From the NCBI GenBank assembly GCA_024291935.2, contig CM044309.1, positions 30,776,001 through 30,840,000 on the forward strand: DNA of 64,000 nt, in the 5' to 3' direction. The notes below the pieces were generated by a model, which made no database searches, had not been told where the DNA came from, and was given only the letters and a program-made list of their open reading frames with translations. The translations under genes and the position numbers were made by a program. This document shows, one piece after another, positions 31,942 to 43,987 of this stretch. Origin of the DNA: Okapia johnstoni. Taxonomy: Eukaryota > Chordata > Mammalia > Artiodactyla > Giraffidae. Each line of letters begins with the position of its first letter. Positions within the stretch are counted from its first letter, which is position 1.

Positions 31942-32287
31942 GGGCTTCCCTGGTGGCTCAGTGGTAGAGAATCCACCTGCCAATGCAGGAGATACAGATT
32001 CAGCCCCTGGTCTGGGAAGATCCCACATGCCAAGGAGCAACTAATCCTGTGCACCGTTAACTACCGAGCCTGAGCTCTAGAGCCTGGGAGCTGCAACTAC
32101 TGAGCTCAAGAGTTGCAACTACTAAAGCCCACATGCCCTAAAGCCCGTGCTCTACAACAAGAGAAGCCACCACAATGAGAAGCCTGAGCACGCAGTGAAG
32201 AGTGGCCCTGCTCTCCAAAACGAGAGAAAAGCCCATGCAGCAACGAAGACTCAGCACAGACAAAAATAAAATAAATACATATTTTTT
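31942..32287 (+). mobile_element. CHR-type SINE nested in L1
   Basis: Complete copy: AGGGCTTCCCTGGTGGCTCAG head, body with GAGCCTGGGAGCTGCAACTA, and tail AAAATAAAATAAATAC. L1 sequence (TTTTTCACAGAACTGG before, TTTTACAATTGGTATGAAAA after) flanks it directly. Confidence 0.92.
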
Positions 32288-32479
32288 TTCAATTTTACAA
32301 TTGGTATGAAAACACAAAAGACCCCGATTAGCCAAACCACTCTTCAGAAATAAAAACAGAGCTGGAGGAATCAAGCTCCTTGGCTTAAGACCATACTACA
32401 AAGTTACAGTAATCAAGACATTTATGGTACCGGCATAAAAACAGAAATGTAGATCAGTGGAACAGGATAGAAATCTCTT

Positions 32480-32604
32480 TTTTTTTTTTTAATTTATTTA
32501 TTTTAGTTGGTGGCTAATTACTTTACAATATTGTAGTAGTTTTTGCCATACATTGACATGAATCAGCCATGGGTCCACACGTGCTCCCCATCCTGAACCC
32601 CCCC
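32480..32604 (-). mobile_element. 125-bp L1 3' end nested in older L1
   Basis: Poly-T, then the reverse L1 3' end (TTGACATGAATCAGCCATGG, GTGCTCCCCATCCTGAACCC). A perfect 11-bp target-site duplication, AGAAATCTCTT, lies at 32469-32479 and 32605-32615. This severely 5'-truncated L1 jumped into a pre-existing L1 in the opposite orientation. Confidence 0.92.
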
Positions 32605-32927
32605 AGAAATCTCTTATATAAACTCACACACCTATGGATATCTTATATTTGCCAAAAGAGGTAAAAATATACAATGGAGAAAAAACAGCCTCTTCAATAA
32701 GAGGTGCTGGGAAAACTGGACAGCTACATGTAAAAGAATGAAATTAGAACACTTCCTAACACCATACACAAAAATAATTTCAAAATGGATGAAGGACCTT
32801 ATTACATATGGCCAGACACTATAAAACTTTTAGAGGAAAACTTGGGCAAAACACTGACATAAATTGCAGCAAGATCCTTTTTGACTCACCTCCTAGAGTA
32901 ATGAAAATAAAAACAAAAATACACTTC

Positions 32928-34759
32928 AGTCAGATAATATCCAGTCATCCAGTCACCCAACTGCCTCCTTAGACAAAGTACAATTTCATCTCTCACGTTC
33001 TCATTGATCTTTCATATACTACCAGGACTACTATTATTAAAGATGGCTAACACTCATCGGGTCACACATTCTTCTAATCATCTTCTATTTAATTAATAAC
33101 TCCTTTAATCCTCACAACAACCCCATGAAGCAGTGACTGTTATTAACACCCAGCAGTCAAAGGAGAAGGAATCATCATCCTGAATCATTCAAGCTTTTAT
33201 CTCGCTGAAGTTTCTCAGCAACCTTTGGCTGCTGGCTTTAGCATCTCTGAGGGCCTTTGAAATTAGCAAGGGAAGTGGGGGAAGGGGGGCTGCCCAGGTT
33301 CACAGGGAAAAAATGCTAGGCCTCCTTCTAAGTTCCCTGTAAGAAGAGGCTGCCCAGCTGCTGCTCAGGGCTCCCGTGTCCTTTCAGCACTGACAGAGGC
33401 AGCAGCTGTTCCTCACTGGCCTTGCATAAATCTAAATCTGCTGCAGAACACTGCCGGCCTCTCTCCTGCTACATTGGAATCTTCTCTCCCTGGTGAGATG
33501 CCTTAAAGACTGAAATGTCCTTCTGTTCTGGAATGTCAACAAAAGAGGCTGCCTGCTTCGATTTTCTTGTTCTTTTTCCCAAACACTCTGAGGAAACTGG
33601 ATGCATCAGCCTCACCTGCAGGTGGGGGGTTGGGGTGGGGTGGTGAAGGAGAATGCCTTGAGTAGACATCTGGATGTGCTGGAGGTACTGGGTCCAGGAG
33701 ATGATGTCTTTCTACAAAGGAGATAAAAATGCACTGCAAGGAAGCTGTTCCCAGCTTTGCTCTTTAGCTGGCTCTGTGCTCTTATTACTTGAGGATGAAT
33801 TTTCAGGCTCGAGTGAGAGAAAAGGGACTGGTTGTTGTCATCCATTCACACAGGGCCCTGGGGACCCAGTCTTAGCGAGCCTGGCCTAATGAGGCTGCAA
33901 GATGACCGACCCTTTATGTTTACTCCCTCAAGACAACACAGGTTGCTGCTCTCCTGCCAGTTAAGGCAACTCTCTCAGTTACATTACTTTTGCAACAAGA
34001 AGGGTCAGAAATTTTTCAAAAGTGACATAAATTTCACCTTTAGCACTGTTCAAGGGGACTGATTTTTCTTTCTCAAAAAAGAAAAAATGTTTTCAGTGGT
34101 TTGGAAGTTTCTTAATCTCAGCAGTTTCCAAGTCAAGCTGAGACAAGTTCACCTGTTTGGTCACAACACTCAACAGCTGTAAATATGCACCCTGTTTATA
34201 AAGCAGTGGGTCTCTCTCTCCTCACAGAAGCACAGATGTCAGACTTTGGTGAAGGAAGTCTTCCTGTGAACTCACACTGCAGTGCCAGTGCTGATTTATC
34301 TTATCTTCTTAGAAATCAAGGACCAGTAGCAACTCTGAGCTCTTCAGATTTAAGTATCTCTTCTTTTGATCTTCCCTAGATTCTTCACTAGAGGTTGATA
34401 TCTACTAACACTTCAGTGTACCAGAGGAGGCTGCTATTTAAAGGAATCCTCACAAACACTTCAAAGAGCGAAGGAATTCTTGCTGATGCCAAAAAATATC
34501 TTCATAATTTGTTTGCTTTGTTAGTTTGGATTTAGTTCAATAAATCTTTGACATTACCGGGATATAATCAGAGATCTTCAAGAATTTCCAAATGTAAAAG
34601 GGTCATTATAACATACTCTTTGCTTCTGGCCCCAATAAAATTTACCAAAATATGACTAAATAGTTTAAGTGACACTTTCCTTTAATATAGCATATTCTAT
34701 TTTTTAATTTATTCCAGACTTCTATATTGTAGATAAAAACCAGTTATCAATTGCATAGG
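32928..34759. other. Repeat-poor spacer, 1.8 kb, with one MIR
   Basis: 33040-33160 is a MIR in + orientation (GATGGCTAACACTCATCGGG, TTTAATCCTCACAACAACCCC). The rest appears single-copy and has higher GC than its surroundings at 33290-33480. No gene signature; ORFs at 33469-33889 overlap on both strands. Confidence 0.55.
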
Positions 34760-34769
34760 CCTATTCAAT

Positions 34770-34996
34770 GCTTGCCTGTATGCTCAGTCACTTCAGTCAT
34801 GCCCGACTCTTTGCAACCCCATGGACTGTAGCCCACAAGGCTCCTCAGTCCATGGGATTTCCCAAGCAAGAATACTGGAGTGGGTTGGTTTCCTCTTTCA
34901 GGGGATCTTCCCTGACCCAGGGATGGAACCTGCAGCCCCTACGGCTCCTGCTTTGCAGGCAGATTCTTTACCACTGAGCCACCAGGGAAGCCCAGA
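34770..34996 (-). mobile_element. Bov-tA SINE
   Basis: Reverse full-length copy with a perfect 10-bp target-site duplication, CCTATTCAAT, at 34760-34769 and 34997-35006. Contains an extra GCAGCCCCTACGGCTC near the B box. Confidence 0.93.
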
Positions 34997-35195
34997 CCTA
35001 TTCAATACCTTTTAAAAAATGCTATCCATGCTCCTAATTTTTTAATGAATTTTTATTTTTATCAAAGAAATATATAAACATTGTTGAAAAGCCAAATTGT
35101 AGGAAAGGGCTTATAAAAGAAAATAGCTGTTCTGCTTCTCAATAGCAACTACTTTTGATTCACTTAGGTGTATTTTTCTAGACTATACCTCCTTA

Positions 35196-35479
35196 GGAGA
35201 AGGCAATGGCACCCCACTCCAGCACTCTTGCCTGGAAGGTCCCATGGACAGAGGAGCCTGGTAGGCTATAGTCCACGGGGTTGCTAAGAGTCGGACATGA
35301 CTGAGCGACTTCACTTTCACTTTTCCCATTCATGCACTGGAGAAGGAAATGGCAACCCACTCCAGTAGTCTTGCCTGGAGAATCCCAGGGACGGGGGAGC
35401 CTGGTGGGCTGCCATCTATGGGGTCGCACAGAGTCGGACATGACTGAAGCGACTTAGCAGCAGCAGCAGCAGCAGCAGC
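35196..35479 (+). mobile_element. BOV-A2 SINE, full dimer
   Basis: Two BovA monomers in tandem (each with CAACCCACTCCAG or a variant) joined by TTCACTTTCACTTTTCCC and closed by an (AGC)n tail of about eight units. A perfect 11-bp target-site duplication, ATACCTCCTTA, is at 35185-35195 and 35480-35490. The long pure tail and perfect duplication suggest a young insertion. Confidence 0.96.
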
Positions 35480-35490
35480 ATACCTCCTTA

Positions 35491-35898
35491 ATTTCAAAAT
35501 GTACTGATTTTATCTTTTTATGCATCAATTTGAGATACTGACTACTTACATTCCAGTAGATAAAGGTCCGCTCCAGTCCTCGCAGACACTAACACACAAA
35601 GTTTCACTTACATGTCTGTCCTTCAAAAATATTTCTGTCCACATTTTTTGGTTAAGTCAGAGTGTGTGTTTATATGATATGACTACAAGAACATTGTTCT
35701 CTGTTAAGCAAAGTTACCTTTCTTATATAACTTTTTATTTTTCCTGGAGTTTATGTTGTCTTTTTTAAAAATTAATTTTCTTATGTATCAATCAGTAACT
35801 CTTCCCTACACCCCTCCCCGAATGGACACACACACACACAATTCTCCACAAAGTCAAATGCATTTGACTGCACACTTGGTTTGCATGAGGGTTTATCA
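35491..35898. other. Single-copy spacer
   Basis: AT-rich with a short (CA)8-type tract near 35827-35840. No gene is visible. Confidence 0.55.
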
Positions 35899-36113
35899 GG
35901 GGCTTCCCAGGTGGTGCTAGTGGTAAAGAACCCATCTGCCAATCCAGGAGACATAAGACACATGGGCTCAATCCCTGGGCCTGGAAGATCCCCTGGAGGA
36001 GATCATGGCAACCCACTCCAGTATTCTTGCCTGGAGAATCCCCATGGACAGAGGTGCCTGGAAGTCCATAGGGTCGTAAAGAATTGGACATGACCAAAGT
36101 GACTTAGCACACA
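35899..36113 (+). mobile_element. Bov-tA SINE
   Basis: GGGCTTCCCAGGTGGTGCTAG head variant, body GGAGATCATGGCAACCC, tail GACTTAGCACACACGC. No clear target-site duplication. Confidence 0.92.
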
Positions 36114-38426
36114 CGCAGGTTTGGTCAGCACCAACCCTTTCCCAGACCCCTCATCTTCCTTCCCAAATCTGAACAGTTGTCTTCTAGGACAGCTCTCTTG
36201 ATATTATGGGACCTCTTTTCATCTCATCTCTATACTCAATGGTCTGTTTCTTGATTTCACATTTTGAGCTTTCCTCGTTTACTACCTTGTTTAGTAAGAG
36301 CATATCTTCCAGTACCACTCTACATAACAGAGCCTGAGAGGTAAAATTTCTGAGTCCTTGCATATCTGAAAATATTTTTAATGCTACTCTCTCATTTGAT
36401 CAAGACCTAGGACTTGGAATGTGAAGGTGAAGACATGCTTCCTCAAGAATGTTTGTGAATCCTTTTGTCGTCTTCTGGTCCAACTTCATTCTGATTTTAG
36501 GATCTTCTCTGTATATCTGGTATCTGAAATTTATCCTACTGTATTTGGTGTAGCTTTTCTTTTATTAACTGTGTTAGGCATTGAATGAGCCAGTTTAATC
36601 TGGTAATTGATGTTTGTTCAGTGCTGGGCAAATTTTTGGTATTACCGCTTAATTTCTCCCTTTTCTTCTGGAATTTCTACCTGTTGAAATTTTTTATTAT
36701 ATTGGATTTCTAATTTTCTTATATTTTTCTTGAATTTTCTTATTGTCTTTTCACTGTCTTCTAGAATATTTCCTCAATTTTATTTTCAAAACTTTGATTT
36801 AAATTTTTAATTTTAGCAAGCATGTTCTTTTTTTCATTGATTGTTCCTGTCCCAAAGCAGGGGAGCAATATATCATTATATCTCCCTGAGGTCAATGTGT
36901 GTGTATTTTCTTCCAGCATTTCTTTTTCCACTCATGTCACTCTCATCCCAGGTCCTTTCTTCTGGTTGTTATTTTGGCCTCAGTCTTTCATACTGAAGAT
37001 TTTCCTCAAATATCAGGCAATATTTGGAAGAGGTACTAAAATTGCAATTTTGTGTGAGTAACTGGGGCTTGTTGACTGGCCGTCTTTACCATAGGGTGAC
37101 TCAGCAGTGAACTGGACGTAAACATTACAGGATCTTTAAGTACCAATATCTGCAAGTCTCTTCTCTATAGCTGTTGAGTTTCTTTGCTGGCAAATCCTCG
37201 CATCTCTTACTTGTCTGTACGCCAGGCTGTGGAGATGCGAGGACTGGGCCCCTCCGTTCTGCAAGCTCTCACTTAGTTCCTCCACCCCCATTTTCAGCCT
37301 CACCCTCACCCACTCTTTCTGCTACACATGGTTCTGTTTTGTGGTTCAGTTCCATCACAGGTTCTGATCCTGAGATGAAGTTTTTCCAAGAAATAAACTT
37401 TCGTGTGAATGTGTATGTGTGTGTATGTGTGTGTGTTGGGTATGGGTGTGCGTTGGGGCAGGTGGGGGAAGAAAACACCTGGCTCTGAGGACTGGAAAAA
37501 GACCTGGGAATCCGGATGCATAGTACAATGTCTCCTGCGGCCAGTCCTCGCCCACACTCAGTCCTCGCCTCTCTCCTGCTTCTGAAGATGCTGGCCGTCT
37601 AACTCATGCAGTTCCTGCATCTGCAGGCACCCAGCACATAACTCCCTCTACTATGCTGTCAGTCACTGTTCCTTCATCCAGTTGCATTTCCCAAGTAACT
37701 GTTACCATCTTTTGCCTCCTATTGCCTCTTGTTTTGTTCTCTTGGTTCTTATTAGTTTCCACTTTATAAATTTCCTTCCTCGGCCTCAGTAACTGTTCAA
37801 GCAGGAGAGAAGATACACACTTACATGTAATCATCCACATTTACCTGAAGTCCTCTTGACTCTCTCTACGTTGCCGTTTCCAATCCAGCAAAAGGTATAC
37901 ATTTCAGGACTTCTTGTTTCCAACAAAGGAATCAAGTCATGATTCTATCTTAAGAGCTGCTGTTCTTCTACAACAAAACTCCACTATCATGTGCTTGCTG
38001 GGCTGGCAGTTAAGTTCACTCAGCAGATAAATAACTCACACTTTGCAGGAAAAAATTCAAATGTGGGTCTCAGCAAAAGTGCAGAGCATTGTATCAGGAA
38101 TTTTTGGGAGTTTTCTGAGTGGTGAACACCTCTGAGGTGAATCCCCAAATACCATTCTTCAGGCCCAGTTCAGAGATGAAGGCAGGAGGAGGAATTCAGT
38201 TACTATTTGTTTTCTCTACATCAAGCGAGATGGCAGTTGATGATATGTGTGAAATACACTGAGCCTCCGAAATACCAGTGTGTATGGAGGTGAGACAAGC
38301 TTGTTAAGGGCTTGTAATACATTCACATTCACACACACACAAACGCACATATTTGTCCTAGGTCCTGATAAGTAAAGGGTACACAGGAAGCTGGGTTTTG
38401 TTCCTGGTACTTCTGGGATGGGGGGC
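36114..38426. other. Repeat-poor spacer, 2.3 kb
   Basis: 36350-37040 is AT-rich and may be a very old LINE remnant that I cannot name. 37150-37620 has higher GC. The only clear repeat is a GT-rich microsatellite at 37402-37452. No gene signature; ORFs across 37174-37557 overlap on both strands. Confidence 0.5.
37402..37452. repeat. GT-rich imperfect microsatellite
   Basis: GTGTGAATGTGTATGTGTG and similar GT/GTAT units followed by TGGGTATGGGTGTGC. Confidence 0.9.
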
Positions 38427-38660
38427 GGCTCCCAGGTGGTGCTAGCGGTAAAGAACCCACCCACCAATGCAAGAGACTCAAGAGACGCAAGAGACACAGG
38501 TTCAATGCCTGGGCTGGGAAGATCCCCTGAAGGAGAGCATGGCAACCCACTCCATTATTCTTGCCTGGAGAATCCCATGAACAGAAGAGCCTGGCAGGCT
38601 ACAGTTCATGGGGTCACAAAGAGTCGGACAGGACTGAAGTGACTAAGCAGGCATGCACAC
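38427..38660 (+). mobile_element. Bov-tA SINE
   Basis: GGCTCCCAGGTGGTGCTAGC head, a triplicated AAGAGAC(T/G)CAAGAGAC segment before the B box, body and tail GACTAAGCAGGCATGCACAC. Flanks ACTTCTGGGATGGGGG and ACTTCTGAGAGGGAGG look like a decayed target-site duplication. Confidence 0.92.
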
Positions 38661-40019
38661 ACTTCTGAGAGGGAGGGTCCTTTTAAAAGACAAGGCACTT
38701 ATCTACCTGGGGGCCTGTCAGTTCTGTCTCCATGGCTCTTAACCTTGCCTCTAGACATCTTTCCTGACTGTTGTTCACCTGGAAGGTGTCCTTACCAAAT
38801 CGGACTACATTTGCTTTCTACACCTTCTTCCTCTGCCAAACAAGGACACAGCTGCAATCAATAACAGACTGTTTCCAACTTCTGATGCGAAGCAGGCTTC
38901 CAGATGACGAGGGGCTTCAAAACCAAGCGCCATGAAGAATATTTAGAGCCCTTTAGTGGAGGAGAAAGCCCGTGTGCTGCTCAACCATCAGAGACCTGCT
39001 ATCTCTTCCAGCTCTTTCCCTGGCTGCATTCCAGTATCATGGCTACACCTGGAGCCAAGGGCAGCTGGGAGAAGTGGCAGAGAACTGCAAACAGGAGCGT
39101 ATGCCATCAGTGGGACATTTAGAAAAATCACCTTGACTGCTGCTTCAGAGGATTCTATCTCTATCAAAGTGGGAGACAAAGAATGCAATCCAGTGCTGAC
39201 ATTAAGAAGAACTTTCAATTGAACACCAAGAGTTGAGATGGAAGCTCCTGGAAGCCAGGAGCTGGGGGAGAAAGGGAGAGACCTTGTCATTCACTCAAAT
39301 GGCCAATATTAGGTCTGTTTTATAGAACATCCATCATAAAAAGCTTCACAGAAAAGTTTTTTTTCTCTGTCTCCAATCTTGGTGAAAGATGTCTTTTTTT
39401 AACAATAGTTTCAGTTGCCAGGCATTCAAATGGGATGATACATTATGGCACTACTGCATTACTGATTCAGACTGAGTCAACAACAGCTTGTTGAAGCACC
39501 TGATTCTGCATACAGAACGCAGCGCCCTGAACTCTCTGTACTTTGAGCAAGCAGGGAATCTGTTCCTTTGTTTATCAACATTAGGTCACTCTGAGGGGCA
39601 GTACCAAGGGCTCCATTGTAAGCCATGTTTAGTAGCTCCTGAGACAGCCTGGAAATTAACTGGTCAATTAGACAAACAGCCTGGATGTACATCTAATTGA
39701 CAATGAATACATTTTGATACTATATCTGCTTAGCAGATCATCTACAAATTGCTTTATGCATTGGATGGCTCCAAATTGTTACGTGGACATCTGTTTTTGT
39801 TGGCCACACGTCATTTACAATGACAATTTTATCATTAACTGAAATCATGGCTTTGCTCACCTTATTAGTCTGTAAACTTCTAACTTTCATATACATATCT
39901 GGTACATTGTGTGTGGGTGTGAGAGAGATTTCTGGGGTGAAAGATTTCTTATGAAATGTGTCCTTCTATTGGTTCACCCAGATGAATGTAGTTGTCCTTG
40001 CTGTACATATATATGTGGT
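38661..40019. other. Repeat-poor spacer, 1.36 kb
   Basis: No repeat family or gene is recognised. 38900-39300 has open frames on both strands (72-100 codons) that overlap and show no domain. Confidence 0.55.
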
Positions 40020-40222
40020 GGTGATGGTTTAGTCGCTAAATTGTGTCCAATTCTTTACGATCCTACGGACTGTGGTCTGCCATGCTCTTCTGTCTACGGA
40101 ATTTCCCAGGAGAGAATACTGAAGTGGTTTGCCATTTCCTTTTCCAGGGGATCTTACTGACCCAGGGATCGAACCCACATCTCCTGCTTGGCAGGCAGAT
40201 ACTTTACCACTGAGCCACTTGG
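40020..40222 (-). mobile_element. Bov-tA SINE
   Basis: Reverse copy, more diverged than most here (AGTCGCTAAATTGTGTCC, CCACTGAGCCACTTGG). Confidence 0.9.
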
Positions 40223-41159
40223 TAAATATACATACTTTGCCTAAATGACTCATTTAAAACTGACCCTGAAGCAGCAGGTAATTCCTGTCCTCATCTGTGT
40301 GCCTAGGCTCTGACAATTTAAAGCTAATTCAAGTTTTCCTGGTGAAGCTATTTCCTTCTGTTTGTGCAGCAGTCTTGGGATCCCAGAGAAGATCATCAGA
40401 TAAATCCATATTAACAGACATTCTACAAAATATCTGCTCACAACTCCTCAAAAACTGTCAAGGTCATCAAAAGCAAGGGAAGTTTGAGAAACTGCAAAGT
40501 CTAGAAGAGCCTAAGGAGACATGATAACTAAATGAAATATGGTATTTGGGGTGGGATGCTGAGACAGAAAAAAGATATTAGGCAAAAACTCAAGAAATAC
40601 AAACAAGTTATGAAAATTTACTGAATAATAATGTGCCCATACTGGTTCATTAACTATGATAAGTGTATCATACTACGTAAATGTATGAAGCTAACGTAGG
40701 ATGTTAACAGCAGGGGAAACTGAGTTCAAGATATAAAGGAACTCTCTGTCGTATCCTTACAACTTTGCTTAACTCTAAAAGTATTCTAAAACAAGTTTTA
40801 AAAAGAGCTCTCATAAAGAGGGATTCCTTTTGAAAGGGACACTCGTCTCCAGGTAAAAACTATGAGTCTCTGATTTTTGTGCTGTTGTTGAGAGTACACT
40901 CAACTCAAATCACTTTGGACAAGTTGCTTAATTCCTCGGAAGCTCCGTCTCCTTATCTATCGAATGGGAGAAACCATGTTGACCAAGCAGACACCTCCAG
41001 AGAATCTATGAGACAAGGTTCAAAAATGCTACCACAGTGCCTGCAAGTAGAACGTGTCCACAGAAACAGCACAGGACCCTATGGGGCCTTCCCAGGATAG
41101 ACCCCTCCCCAACATTCTCTGCTGTAGGTCTTCTCTGAAGGACCTAGACAACAGTATAT
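40223..41159. mobile_element. Spacer with old LINE 3' remnant and MIR
   Basis: 40530-40815 ends with AAAGGAACTCTCTGTCG, ACAACTTTGCTTAACTC, AAAAGTATTCTAAAAC, resembling an old L1/HAL1-type 3' end in + orientation. 40880-41060 (TTGGACAAGTTGCTTAATTCC, CTCCTTATCTATCGAATGGG) is a reverse MIR. The remaining DNA appears single-copy. Confidence 0.5.
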
Positions 41160-41554
41160 GATGCACATATTCTGAGTTGTTTTATTGATGCTAAAACCAC
41201 TACCAACAGAAGAAATTAACTACTTGATGATCATGAGCAGGTAGCCCCCAGACCTGCTGGTGCCTAAGGATAGATAACGTTAACTCCTGTGACACAGCCC
41301 TGTTATCTCACCATCAACCAATCAGAGAACTGCGCACAAGCTGCTCACACACCCCGAGATCCTGCTCCCTCACTTTGTTTTTAAAAATGCTTTGCTGAAA
41401 CCCATTAGAGAATTCAGCCTTTTTGAGGACTTGCTGTCCTGAACTCCTTGCTTGGTGCAGTGCAATAAATATTGTAATTTCCTTCACAACAACCCAGTGT
41501 CAGTAGACTGGCTTTACTGCTCAGGCGAGGAGACCCAGGTTTGGTTCCGTAACA
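41160..41554 (+). mobile_element. Solo LTR of a ruminant endogenous retrovirus
   Basis: The layout is that of a retroviral long terminal repeat: CCAAT box in CAACCAATCAGAG near 41316, a TTTAAAAA TATA-like element near 41380, a polyadenylation signal in GCAATAAAT near 41463, and an end reading TTTGGTTCCGTAACA at 41540-41554. I recall this sequence as a family of bovid LTRs. No gag, pol or env sequence and no second LTR lie nearby, so internal parts were lost, presumably by LTR-LTR recombination. The 5' boundary is approximate and I could not fix a target-site duplication. Confidence 0.78.
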
Positions 41555-42310
41555 GAAACAGCAGCTGTTGTTACAAGTAATAATAAAAGAGGCTTGGATT
41601 TTCCCATTGAGCAGCCACAGGCTTCCAGCTGAAGATCTTAAAAAATAGAGTTCCGTTTTCTTGCCAACAGAGCTTCAGGGTTACAAGAAGCTGTCAGAAG
41701 GATGAGCCTGTATGTAAATGAGGATGGCAGGAGGGAGTCTGTGAAGGGAGGGCATTTGTGGAAAGCAGAAGCCTCTGCCAAAATGAAGGGAAGGAAATGG
41801 CTTAGAAGCTGCGTATAGATTAGTCACAGATTATTACTTGACTTAAATTTACTGACACATTTCTATGGCAGGTCAGGGTGTGGGAGCAGAAGCCAGAGAT
41901 AAGAAGTGGGTAAACAAAGCCGCCCTTGTCTGTTTTTCTTCAAGCATGTCGTTCTCTGCGATGGTCTACTCACCATGCCATGGCCATCGACATGCTTGTA
42001 ACTGTGATGGGTCATTGATTTTCGCATTCAGTTTGATGCTTGCCTGGTGATTTGTAATTTGAAAATCTATTCTACTCAGAAGGAAGCTACAAATGACTGT
42101 CAAACATAACAAATCTTGAACTCTAACTACCCAGAAAACAACAGCCTCTGAAATTGATGACCCGATGGTCAAAGGCATTTTGTCTTCTGTTTCCAAAGCG
42201 CCAAGAAACATCAACTCCTTTAAAGGGAGAGTGGATAAATCTTTCATTTTCCTAATCAATTGACAAACATAACTTCTTCTCAAAAACCTCTGTCTGCCTT
42301 TTCTAAAGGT
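41555..42310. other. Single-copy spacer
   Basis: No gene or repeat is recognised. Note the imperfect palindrome around CCATGCCATGGCCATCG at 41973. Confidence 0.5.
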
Positions 42311-42323
42311 CTTAGGAAGGACA

Positions 42324-42546
42324 GGGGCTTCCCTGGTGGTTCAGATGGTAAAGAATGTGCCTGCAACGCAGGAGACCTGGGTTTGATCCCTGGCTCGGGA
42401 AGATCCACTGGAGGGGGAAATGACAACCTACTCCAGTATTCTTAACTGGAGAATTCCATGGACAGAGGAGCCTGGTAGGCTACAGTCCATGAGGTCACAA
42501 AGAATCGGACACGACTGAGTGACTAACACTTTCACTTTCACTTTCA
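42324..42546 (+). mobile_element. Bov-tA SINE
   Basis: Full-length sense copy with an intact-looking A box (TGGTTCAGATGG) and B box (GGGTTTGATCCC), and tail (CACTTT)n. Target-site duplication CTTAGGAAGGACA / CTTAGGAAAGACA at 42311-42323 and 42547-42559. Confidence 0.94.
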
Positions 42547-42559
42547 CTTAGGAAAGACA

Positions 42560-43975
42560 AAATTATTTTAATGTATCTGGTATAAGATGATTACTCATGT
42601 GGGTTACACCTCACATTTGGAGACTGACTTACTACACATTTGAACACTCTGCTGTGTCAATAACATACAAAAATCAGTTGTCAGAATCAATATTTCAAAG
42701 AGTAAGTCAAAGCCAGTAGACATCTAACAACTACTTCCCATCATTTTTCTATCATTAACTAGTTGAGAGGCTTAGTAACTGGCCACTTCAAGACAATGTT
42801 GTCACCTGGGTTCACCAAACTTAGTCAGGAATAGAATTAAAGGGATTAATCTTTAGTTCAAGTTTATTCTAGTAGAAGCATCACAAGAATACAAGTGACC
42901 TTTACAGAGTGGCTAGAAAGTAGCTGGTATGTTTCTGAGCTGCAGAAAAGATATTTAAAATCCACAAAACTGGTGCAAAGCCATACTATTGCTTTTGAGT
43001 AAATCAGAAGGTGGCCAATTCTGTAAGGAGAGAGGCACAATAGTCATAAAAGATGGAGTCAACTCATCAATTAGGGTGAGCTAGATGCTTATAGGCGAGA
43101 ACCCATTTTTAACAAGCACCCATTGTAACAAAAACCACCATCTCATAACGACTCCCAAGCTCCAAACAGTGCCCAATTCTTTCAAGCCATCATCCATTCA
43201 AGAAAATTCCATTAAAGGCAGAGTCTACGATACATTGGGTGTTTTATCAAGACTATAAAGTGAAAAGAGGAATTGATTTGTAGAAGGGAGAGTTTCAAAT
43301 ACGTTTCAGAAACATACTTATTACTTGAGGTGAAATATACCTCAAGGGGTTGCTGCTTAGAAAGGATGACATTCTTTTTCCCCTGAACTTTCTCTAGGTC
43401 ACCTTCTCCCCTTGCTATAGGAAAGGAATCAGAAGGGAGGAAAGGAGTAATAACTGCCAGCTTATCCACAATAAGGAACCAGTCTCACAGGGCACCGCAG
43501 CAACGTTCCCTACCTCTCTGTACCTCTGTTTACTCATCCTTATGTGGTCATCATAAAGAGCACATAACCTCTGGGTTGTGGTGAGGACTGTTACCGAGCC
43601 CAAGCTCACTCTGCTCGTAAGACAAGGTGTTGAGGCAAAGAAGACAACTTTATGCAGAAAGCCAGCTGACCGAGAAGATGGCAGGCTAGTGCCTCAAAAT
43701 AACCATCTTGTCAGGGACTGGAAGCCAGGTTCTTTTATGGATCAGAGATGGGGACAGGTGAGGAAACAAAGTAAAAAGACTACTTAATTCCTGCAAATAT
43801 CTCCTAGAATGGCAAGCCTCAGGCAGGGGGATGTGTTAGTTTCACTTCCTTACAGCCCTTCACAGTTGGGCAGGGTCAGGCTATCTCCCTGTGAGCCAAA
43901 CAAAGGCATCCTAACTCAAGGGTCAGGCAGAGAGGGGTGGGCAGGGCCCCCTGAGGCAGACCATTATGTATGCCT
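42560..43975. other. Repeat-poor spacer, 1.4 kb
   Basis: 43500-43600 may hold a faint reverse MIR (CCTCTGTTTACTCATCCTT). Otherwise nothing is recognised. No gene is visible. Confidence 0.5.
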
Positions 43976-43987
43976 ATAATAACAAGG

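Larger units (their letters stand above)
31818..32927 (+). mobile_element. L1 LINE ORF2 fragment with two nested insertions
   Basis: Sense L1: ATTGTGAAAATAACTATACT, TCAAATTACCAATGGC, then after the SINE GAGCTGGAGGAATCAAGCTC, ATCAGTGGAACAGGATAGAA, and after the second insertion AGGTGCTGGGAAAACTGGAC to CTCCTAGAGTAATGAAAATA. It stops inside ORF2 at about 32927, without a 3'UTR. The same L1 segment is present in inverted orientation in the neighbouring L1. Confidence 0.92.

Noticed and set aside
36360..37061. Possible old LINE or coding region (79-codon ORF at 36822-37061)
   Set aside because: AT-rich with no phrase I can match confidently; the ORF has no domain. Left as unassigned spacer.
41160..41554. 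A complete endogenous provirus at the LTR
   Set aside because: No second LTR, primer-binding site followed by gag, or pol/env reading frames could be seen within several kb on either side.
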